A stretch of DNA of 64,000 nt, from positions 44,167,427-44,231,426 of the forward strand of contig OZ024725.1 of NCBI GenBank assembly GCA_964016875.1. The letters are read 5' to 3'. A program made the translations under genes and the position numbers. Positions 56,150-64,000 of this stretch are shown here, in pieces. The notes beneath the pieces were generated by a model. The model was not told the origin of the DNA. It was given only the letters and a program-made list of their open reading frames with translations, and searched no databases. Within the stretch, counting starts at the first letter, position 1; every line of letters starts with the position of its first letter. The stretch comes from Fallopia convolvulus. Its lineage: Eukaryota; Streptophyta; Magnoliopsida; Caryophyllales; Polygonaceae.

Positions 56150-56673
56150 ATATTTTTCTGATTTTTAGCAAGATGTATAAAGCCTCACCATGATAAAGAG
56201 TACTCGGCAAATATTGTGGCGCAGTAGCCAACTTCAGCGAGCAGAGAGCTGCTTCTACCACCATACCAAGTACTGGTAAACCAATGTATACACTGAGGAT
56301 AAGAGGAAAAACTACCGTTTCCCCTTGCAAACCCTAACCATATTTAAACTCCTCGTTCCCATCGCTCTCCCTCTCGCTCCCCCGCATCACTCGACGTTTC
56401 TCTGTCCTGATCACACAGCTTATTCTCCAGCTCTAAACCCTGGAATTCATGATTTTCCTTCGGAGGAGATCTAGGGCTTAGATTGCCACCGGATCGATTT
56501 GATTCCTTCCGATTTTTTGATGAGTGCCTTGCAATTTCAAGGATTTAGAATTTTGGCGATTCGTACGCCTTACTCTCTAGGATTCTCTTATTGTTTGATC
56601 TGTTTATTGCAATAATTTCAGACAGAAGTAGGATTGTAGGGGGAGAAAGGGAAAATCGGAGAAAATAATATAA
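56150..56673 (+). promoter_or_regulatory. Importin gene promoter and 5' UTR
   Basis: A TATA-like CATATTTAAACTCC lies at about 56338-56351, followed by a CT-rich tract (CGCTCTCCCTCTCGCTCCCC, from about 56364) typical of plant transcript starts. The 5' UTR would be about 300 bp. Element J ends about 195 bp upstream of the TATA-like string, so the core promoter is intact. The exact start site is inferred. Confidence 0.5.
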
Positions 56674-59600
56674 ATGGATCTTCCGAGTCTCGCTGTAATC
56701 CTTCGAGCTGCTCTTAGTCCGAATCCCGATGAACGCAAAGCTGCTGAGCAGAGTCTCAACCAGGTCAGTCCTCTCTCAATTCACTCCCTATAATAATCTT
56801 TCTTTTTTGCTTTTGTTTTTTAATCTTCTGTATTATGCTTGAGAAATTGACTCAATTGATTTGTGAAACTGCAAACAATCTGATGGTATAACGCTATAGA
56901 ATTGTGATTTTTTTAAATCTATAGTTATATTTATTGTCAGCGCTGATTAGGTTCATTGATTGTTTTCTTCCATTTATATACTATGATGATCTTTTGGAGT
57001 GATGCCTCTAGTTCATGAGATGTTGATTATCCTGATTAGTTTGCATTTGTTTGCTAATTGTTTGGATGTGTCCATTGCAGTTTCAGTATACGCCGCAGCA
57101 TGTTGTCAGGTTATTACAGATTATAGTTGATGGAAACTGTGACATTGCTGTTAGGCAGTTTGCAAGCATTCATTTCAAAAATTTCATTGCCAAAAATTGG
57201 TCGCCTCATGATCCTGGTCAGTCTTAATTATTAATTTATGGTGGAATGAAGTAAACATATTAATCCAATATCCTATCCTTGTTTATTAGATATATGGATT
57301 TATCTAAAGTCAAGTCTTTTTCTGCTGCCAAGGCAATTATCATCTATGACTCACTCAAACTTTTCTTTTCTATCTTGAATTTCAGAGGAGCAATCTAAGA
57401 TCTTAGAAAGTGATAAAATCATAGTGAGGGATCACATCCTTGTCTTCGTTACCCAGGTTCCTCCGATACTGAGGTACTATAGGATTTTTTTTTTCTCTTG
57501 AAGGCTGAAGCATTAGCAGTAGTGTTCAGTCAAAGTTCACCTAGTATATGGCCTTTAAGTTTTGCTGGATGAAGTGAAATTGTTCTTTGGACTGACATAG
57601 GTGAGTTTTTTCTATTATTCTTCCTTGCAGGGCACAGCTTGGTGAATGTCTTAAAACAATTATCAATGCTGATTATCCTGAGGAATGGCAGGGTCTTCTT
57701 CATTGGGTGAAGCATAATCTCCAAGATCAACAAGTTTATGGAGCTTTATTTGTGCTGCGTATACTTGCGAGAAAATACGAGTAAATTAAATTTCTGATAC
57801 ATGACATCTTGTTAAACTGAGAGAACCTATGATGTGCTTACTATTGAAAGTGATATTGTCTAGTTCTGCATAGTTCCTATTTTTTAATGTGTTTATGAGT
57901 TATAATATGTCAAGGTTTATGTTTTGATTGCATAATTCAAAGAGACTATGCTAATATGAACAAAGAAGTATAAATCATTTGCCTCTGATTCATCAAGATT
58001 GTTCATGGGGGTCCTTTTTGTTTGTTATGACATGTGAGTCAGATTAACATGCCTATGATGTACTTGTAGATCAATAATATTCAGTACAAGACTTTTCTCT
58101 TACATAAATTGTCAGCATCTGAGAATGTTGTTGAAACTGGATTGCTGTGAACTAAACTCACTAGGACACTACCCCTTTTTTCAGTGATTTTGATCATATA
58201 ATATGAATCAATGAAATGCTTAAAATCATCTGCCTCTGATTCATCAAGATTGTTTGCGGGGTCTCCTTGTTTGTTATGACATGGGCCAGATCTAAGATTC
58301 CTATGATGTACTTGTAGATCAATAATATTGAATGCGAGACCTTTTTGATAACAGAAATTGTCAGCATTCTGAGAATTTTGTTGAAACTGAAGTTCTGTAA
58401 ACTAAATTCACTACCCCTTTCAGTGGTCTTGATCATATAACGGCTGAGATAGTTCAGATGTCATTATTTTAACTCTCCTCTCAGTCTCTCAGTGATTCTA
58501 AGCTTGTGGTCATGGTTGAACGTTCATTAGCTGTCCTAAAATCTGATTTTACTATTTCTTTGCTATAGGTTCAAATCAGATGATGAGAAGACACCTATTC
58601 TCTTGATTGTTCAGGAAACATTTCCTCATCTGCTTAATTTGTTTAACAAGCTTGTCCACATTGGGAACCCTCCACTAGATGTAGCAGAATTGATCAAGCT
58701 TATATGTAAAATATTCTGGTCATCTATATATGTACGTATTTTCTAAAATTTCATCTTATTCCACTGAGTTATCTTGGTTGCTTTGACTTTGCTGCATGAA
58801 CATGTCAGGATTTCAGTTCTTATGGTATGCTTTTATTGTTTTAGTTGGAGATCCCCATGCAGTTGTATAACCCAAATATGTTCAATGCTTGGATGGTTCT
58901 TTTTTTAAATATATTGGAGAGGCCTGTACCTTTAGAAGGCCAGCCTGCTGATCCTGAACAAAGAAAATCATGGGGATGGTGGAAAGTGAAGAAGTGGACT
59001 GTTCACATCTTAAATCGGCTTTATACCCGGTTAGTTCATAATGATATATCTCAGGTTGGCATACTCGACATTATTTGATTCGTAGTAATTTACAAGTTTA
59101 AATGCCTACACTACACTAAGCACCCAAGCTATGAAAAGAAAGAACATAGAAGTGATTGGAGTGTAAAAGCTATTGTACAAAGCTGGAGCTGTCAAATTGG
59201 TGTGTAAATTTGCACAATTGAGCATTGATTTTTAATCTGACAAGCTTCTTAAACATATATGACAGGTTTGGGGACTTGAGACTTCAAAACCCAGAAAACA
59301 AGCAGTTTGCTCAAATGTTCCAGAAGAATTATGCAGGACAAATTTTGGAGTGCCATTTGAATTTGTTGAATGTAATTCGTGTTGGTGGATATCTGCCTGA
59401 CAGAGTTATAAACCTTATTCTTCAATATCTGAGCAACAGGTCCGCATCATGCTGTCATATATCATTACTGGTTCATTCTTGCTTTTGTCAGTTGGTTTTC
59501 CATCATGATATTTGATGATGATGAAACCATTATTAGTTTTTCTAATCTCCACAACTTTTTTTTTTGTCCTCCCTTATTGATTGTCATTGCCATCACTTGC

Positions 59601-62293
59601 AATTAAGCTCTGACTATGCCTGTTGACATATTTGATAGCCCATGAAATAGATGACAACTTTATGTTAGAGCCCTAAAACTAAAAATAAAGGGATAGAAAG
59701 CAAGGATCTCGCAATTCAGCCAATTTTGAGGAGTCCTCACTTGTAATTCATTTTTATAATCAAGTCTGAAAAATTGCAATCTGATCTCCTTTTATTATAG
59801 AGAAATGAAATAACTAGCTCGTAAAACTAAATAAGAATAGGCCCCTGTTTGGATCGCTAATTTAATGCATTAAGTTGCATTCAATCATGAATTTAACGCA
59901 TTAAATCATGCGATCCAAACAGAGGCTAAATCAGATAATGGGTAACGTATTGGAGAGAGTGAGGAAAATGCCTGAAAACTAGGAAGTGGGAAATTAAGAA
60001 AACTAACTAGAAAATTAGATAATCGGAATTGTATCAATGCATCCACCTTTTAAGCCGCCTTGTCCTCAAGGCGAAATTCGAGGCTCTTTCGAATGATGGT
60101 CCCCTTGCAGCGATAACATAATCTTTTGTTGCATCTCTGAGCCATTCAATGTTAGAACCCTAAAACTAAAATAAGGGGATAGAAATCTGAAAAACAAGAA
60201 TCTAGCTGATCGACCAATTTTGAGGAATCCTCACTTGTAATTCATTTCATTCATCAAGTCTGAACAATTACAATCTGATCTCCTTTTATAATAGATAAAT
60301 GTAATAACACTTTGAAAACTAAATAATAATAAATAAGATAATGGGTAGCATAATGGAGTAAGTGGGGGAAAATGCCTAAAAAACCAAGAAATGGGAAAAT
60401 AGACAATCGGAAAACTAAATACAAAATGCAGAAATGAAGATAATAAATACAACTAATATAATTTATATTTGGTTTTGTATCATTCAACCTTCCAGGATCT
60501 ACTTGATGCCGTGGACTGGCCTTGCAATGTGATTGTGGCTCTGCTGGCATGAAGAGAAAATCTAATTTTTTGGATAGTATAGGCTTTAAGAGGACAATAG
60601 AGGGGATTGGATAGGATGGTTTGTAGATCGGGTAGTCATCCCCACTCAAATCGACATGGATCTGATAACAAATGGTACATACCTAAAAGTCTAAAACTGA
60701 TAATAAAGGGATAGAAATCTGAAAAGCAAACATCTCACTATTCAGCCAATTTTGAGGGATCCTTGCATGTAATTCATTTCATTCATCCAGTTGCAACAGT
60801 TACAATCTGATCTTCTCATTTTTAATAGTGAGATGAAGTAACTTACTCCTAAAACTAAATAATAATAAATCAGACAATGGATAACTTAATGGAGAGAGTG
60901 GGGAAAATGCCAAAAATCTAGGAAGTTGGAAATTAAGAAAACTAACTTGGAAAGTTTATAATCTGGAATTGTTTCACTTTAGAAGGCTACAACCTGAAAT
61001 TAATCCAAATTCATCTTATTTACAATTCATCTAAAACAGTTTTATGCATCCTATTTAAAGTATTGAATTTCAGTTTCATGATTTGTACTCCTATATGAAA
61101 TTGTCCTTGCTGTTCAAAAGATGCTCCAATCCTTCTTTTAATTTTGTAGTCTTTATCATAGATGCTTGCAATTGTCCTTGGAGGGTTTTATTAATTGAAG
61201 GGTTCTGATTCTTGAAAGCAGTTACAGAAAGTTTGATTAGGTAATTTATGTGAAATCCATGATCAAGTATGAGAAAACGGTGTGATCCAATAGACCTTGA
61301 TATAAAGAAATATGGTTATCCTTTATCCAAGTGGATATTATTTTGAATTTCCTTTTTTCCTCAGGTTGAGGAAGAAAGGATATGATCATTGGGAATGAAA
61401 ATGTAAAAATTGTTAAGCCCTTCATAATGTTGCCTATACGTAGATTAGAAGTCCAAGATGGCAATGAAACTGAATCAAGTCCTATTCATGTGGGAGTCTG
61501 GGATAAAATGTATGGATGTAGGTATCAAATTTATGGAATTATAAAACGTATTATGCATTATTTTAGACGATAAGTTACTTTTTAGCCCATACTCTCTAGA
61601 TTATGAAAACAACATACACCATTATGATTATAATGCTCTATACTAATTATTACTTACCAAAAAAGCTACAGCAATTGGAAGAGAAAGTTTCATTTTATTC
61701 TTTTGTATGTGATTAATAATGCTTTATTTTTTTTTCTTATTGCAGTATTTCAAAAGCTAGCATGTATCAGCTGCTCCAACCACGTCTTGATGTTCTTCTG
61801 TTTGAAATAATTTTTCCTCTTATGTGTTTTAATGACGATGACCAGAAGCTTTGGGATGAAGATCCATATGAGTATGTGAGGAAGGGCTATGGTGAGTTTG
61901 AGGCTTGTTCACTTTGAAGAAACTTAATTTTCCCCTGTTTCATTGTGTCATGGTGGATTGTGTACGTACTTTTAGGTTTCCTACCAATTTGAAGTAGGGG
62001 TACCCTGTAATTAGAACCCATGTAGGTGATGGTGGTATTATGGAAATAATAAAGCTATTTTGTTTTTGTCTAATGTTATTTTAAGATGCCCTTTTTACTC
62101 AATAAATACTAGGCGGAGCTGTGGAATCATATAGGCTTTATTTCAACCAGTCCTACTTAAGATGCCCTTTTTACTCAATAAATACTAGGCGGAGCTGTGG
62201 AATCATATAGGCTTTATTTCAACCAGTCCTACTTATGGAATCTAGATTGTGTTTTCCTATATCCTTTGTGTTGTTAGACCATGACTGTAAAGT

Positions 62294-62348
<55 letters not shown>

Positions 62349-63187
62349 TTCAGCTTTGAGTTTTTCTGTTTTTAATTTGGTAACAATTTTTATTTTTGCG
62401 TAGATCAAAAATATTTTTTTCAAATATGCTATATCTTAGAAGTTACCTTGATTTTCACAACTATCAACTAAAATTTGAAACCTGAAAGAGGTGCTTCGAA
62501 ATATCTGTTTTTTGGTGTTGAAAAAAAAACTGGAAACTGAAAGTCTGAAACTCAAAGCTGAACGGACATACAAGCCCTACACTTTTGAAATGTGAATTCA
62601 CGGATTTCAAGTATTTTCTTCTGCAAAAAGGATGTCATCTTTGCCTTTGTCATATACTTCTTTTGTTCGTTGGATATAGGGTAGCTCTTCCTTGTGTTTG
62701 GAAAATTGTCTGTAGTTTTCATGTAAATCTTTCTTCTCTTTTGCAGATATTATTGAAGATTTATACAGCCCAAGAACTGCTGCAATGGATTTTGTAAGTG
62801 AGTTGGTAAGGAAACGTGGGAAAGAAAACCTTCAAAAGTTTATCCAGTTCGTTGTTGAGATTCTTAAAAGGTATTCACAGAAAATCTTAAAAAATAAACT
62901 CTTTTATAAACTTGCATGAGCTGTGATGGGATCTGGTGACTTCATGACTATTTCAATAATTGATGGAAGTTAAATGTTGAAATTGCTATCATGCTATTGG
63001 TTCCAGGTACGACGAAGCTTCTCCAGAGCAGAAACCTTATCGGCAAAAAGATGGGGCTCTCCTTGCTGTTGGAGCCCTTTGTGATAAGCTAAAACAGACT
63101 GCTCCATACAAGTCTGAGCTGGAGAGTATGTTAGTGCAACATGTTTTCCCTGAATTCAGCAGTCCTGCAGGCCATCTTCGTGCAAAG
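56674..63187 (+). CDS. SAD2: Importin-7/8-like nuclear import receptor (SAD2-like), N-terminal half
   Basis: Ten exons with GT-AG borders join into one open frame of 479 codons: 56674-56763, 57081-57216, 57386-57473, 57631-57780, 58569-58731, 58845-59029, 59266-59439, 61746-61891, 62747-62870 and 63007-63187. All codon phases match at the joins. The product begins MDLPSLAVILRAALSPNPDE and contains the importin-beta N-terminal domain (about residues 25-100; VRQFASIHFKNFIAKNW), then HEAT-type helical repeats (EEWQGLLHWVKHNLQDQQVYGALFVL, RKSWGWWKVKKW, GYLPDRVINLILQYLSN). These receptors bind Ran-GTP and carry proteins through the nuclear pore; the Arabidopsis member SAD2 affects ABA signalling, trichomes and miRNA pathways. 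The family is about 1040 residues, so the second half lies beyond 64000. No stops or frameshifts: the gene looks functional. Arabidopsis has a second paralogue, so the exact orthologue is inferred. Confidence 0.95.
57958..58442 (+). repeat. Tandem duplication in importin intron 4
   Basis: Two diverged copies of about 240 bp (57958-58201 and 58202-58442) share GCCTCTGATTCATCAAGATT, TATGATGTACTTGTAGATCA and similar strings. The intron is 57781-58568. Confidence 0.85.
59658..60981 (-). mobile_element. Three-LTR TRIM-like element in importin intron 7
   Basis: Perfect TSDs CTTTA flank the element (59658-59662 and 60977-60981). Three LTRs in minus orientation lie at 60673-60976, 60150-60482 and 59663-60036 (the last enlarged by a MITE). 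On the minus strand the first spacer (about 190 bp) starts with a primer-binding-like TTATCAGATC and ends in CCTGGAAGGTTGAA; the second (113 bp) ends in AAAAGGTGGATGCAT. LTR starts are TGAAAC or TGATAC. No coding capacity. The structure fits a tandem terminal-repeat retrotransposon in miniature. Confidence 0.8.
59840..59926. mobile_element. 87-bp MITE inside the TRIM
   Basis: The ends are inverted repeats (GGCCCCTGTTTGGATCGC and GCGATCCAAACAGAGGC), and the interior is also palindromic (TTTAATGC repeats), so the whole unit can fold into a hairpin. It is absent from the other two LTRs of the TRIM. The flanks suggest a short TA-containing target duplication; the superfamily is not resolved. Confidence 0.75.
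60982..61745 (+). other. Rest of importin intron 7
   Basis: Intron 7 is 59440-61745 (2306 bp), the largest intron in the window. This part shows no gene or recognisable repeat. Confidence 0.6.
62082..62233 (+). repeat. Perfect 76-bp tandem duplication in importin intron 8
   Basis: TAAGATGCCCTTTTTACTCA starts both copies (62082 and 62158). I see no difference between them. Confidence 0.93.
62296..62346. repeat. (AT)n microsatellite in importin intron 8
   Basis: About 51 bp of uninterrupted AT repeats. Confidence 0.97.
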
Positions 63188-64000
63188 GTTGGTTGATTAT
63201 CTCTATCCTACCTCTCTCTGTCCCTTGCCCCTGAGAACAAATTTAAATGCATAATAAAATGGAGGAGGAATAGTGATTTCATGCTCACCCAATGCTTGAA
63301 AGCTATCATGGAGATTACTATGTTTATATTTTATGCTATTAGTTTAGCTTTACCTGTATTACTGTTTATTCAATGTAATGCAAAACTAATAGTGAAGATG
63401 CTGATAACAATATTGTTGATCTATTATTTGTGAGACTTCTCTGATTCTGGCATACAAATAGCGATAGATCTGTTACTGATATGAGTAGTTATAGAGCTGT
63501 GAATCCCTTAACCTTGATAAAAACAAAAGATATTAAGTTTTTGTGGAGATATATCAAATTTTGGTCATAAAACCTCTAATTAAGAGTGTTTCATTCATTT
63601 TATTGGTTACAGAACATGTTAAAAAGAGTGTGTAACATAAACAAGGTTGTGGACCTATTGCCCAATTGGCTAAGCATATCTTTTTTAATTATTGCTCTTA
63701 GCTGGTTAAGCTGCTACCTGCTCAAATTCAAGACATAAAGCTGGTCTCACTGGCTGTTTGTTTCTATTTCTGATAGCAGTGCTTTGCTCATGAGTTGCAT
63801 TCTGTTCATTGTCTTTAGTGGCTAGTACCTTTCAAGTGCGATGTCAACTGGGTAAAGAAGAATTATATTAAATTAACACAGACAATGTCATGATTTAGGA
63901 TGATGTTGTGAACCACCTGGAAATGGTAGTCTCTATACAAAGATAGTGAGGCGTGTAGATGTCTAATATGGAAAGTCACTAGTTTCTTTCTGATGCTCGG
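63188..64000 (+). other. Importin intron 10 (incomplete)
   Basis: The donor GTTGGT at 63188 opens an intron. I find no following exon with importin similarity before the window ends. Confidence 0.75.

Noticed and set aside
61246..61573. Short ORFs inside importin intron 7
   Set aside because: They do not match the importin family and would break the exon phase; the exon join 59439 to 61746 gives a correct frame without them.
63241..64000. Additional importin exon before the window end
   Set aside because: No segment with importin similarity and proper splice sites could be found after 63187.

Overview
This is a repeat-dense nuclear window from a flowering plant, most likely a eudicot with a retrotransposon-rich genome. 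The right end (56.2-64 kb) holds the 5' half of one conserved single-copy-type gene: an importin-7/8 (SAD2-like) importin-beta family receptor with ten GT-AG exons. Almost everything to its left is LTR retrotransposons, plus LINE, MITE and TRIM remnants. I see no rRNA, tRNA, CRISPR or bacterial gene.

Left nest (about 2-32.4 kb). At least four retroelements are inserted one inside another. The outermost is B, an Athila-type Ty3/gypsy element on the minus strand (5' LTR 30994-32427, PBS, gag, protease, part of RT). Its RT is cut at 27745 by E, a minus-strand Ty3/gypsy element with a 2.39-kb LTR (25355-27744). E's reading frame is split by a 21.6-kb block (3194-24751) flanked by the imperfect target duplication AAACA/TAACA. 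That block is an odd composite. Element C, a plus-strand chromovirus-type gypsy, is joined tail-to-tail to D, an internally deleted minus-strand relative, so both outer ends are U3 ends. C is itself split by A, a complete plus-strand Athila-type element (4715-17916) with 1387-bp LTRs, TSD AACAC and LTRs about 97% identical.

Middle (32.4-49.8 kb). This stretch holds a (GA)n tract, a LINE fragment in a copia gag (G), a copia LTR region carrying a solo LTR of the B family (37291-38754), a GATCG-rich block, H (an Athila/Tat-type relic whose RT-RNaseH-IN has been deleted), an integrase C-terminal fragment of another gypsy element, and copia and RNase H fragments.

Gene-proximal part (49.9-64 kb). 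J is a very young Ale/Retrofit-type copia element (49866-56144, TSD GTCTC) inserted 530 bp upstream of the importin start codon. Intron 7 of the importin gene carries a three-LTR TRIM-like element with a perfect TSD (CTTTA), itself hit by an 87-bp MITE.

The most unusual signal is a dispersed palindrome in the Athila-type elements. Element A carries many copies of GGGTCGTGCACGACCC and variants in its LTRs, its non-coding spacers and the linkers between its protein domains. The related element B and its solo LTR carry the same shell with a different two-base core (GGTCGTTAACGACC). Element H carries a third, unrelated motif placed the same way. The A motif lies in different reading frames and in untranslated DNA, so its conservation seems to act on DNA or RNA rather than protein.
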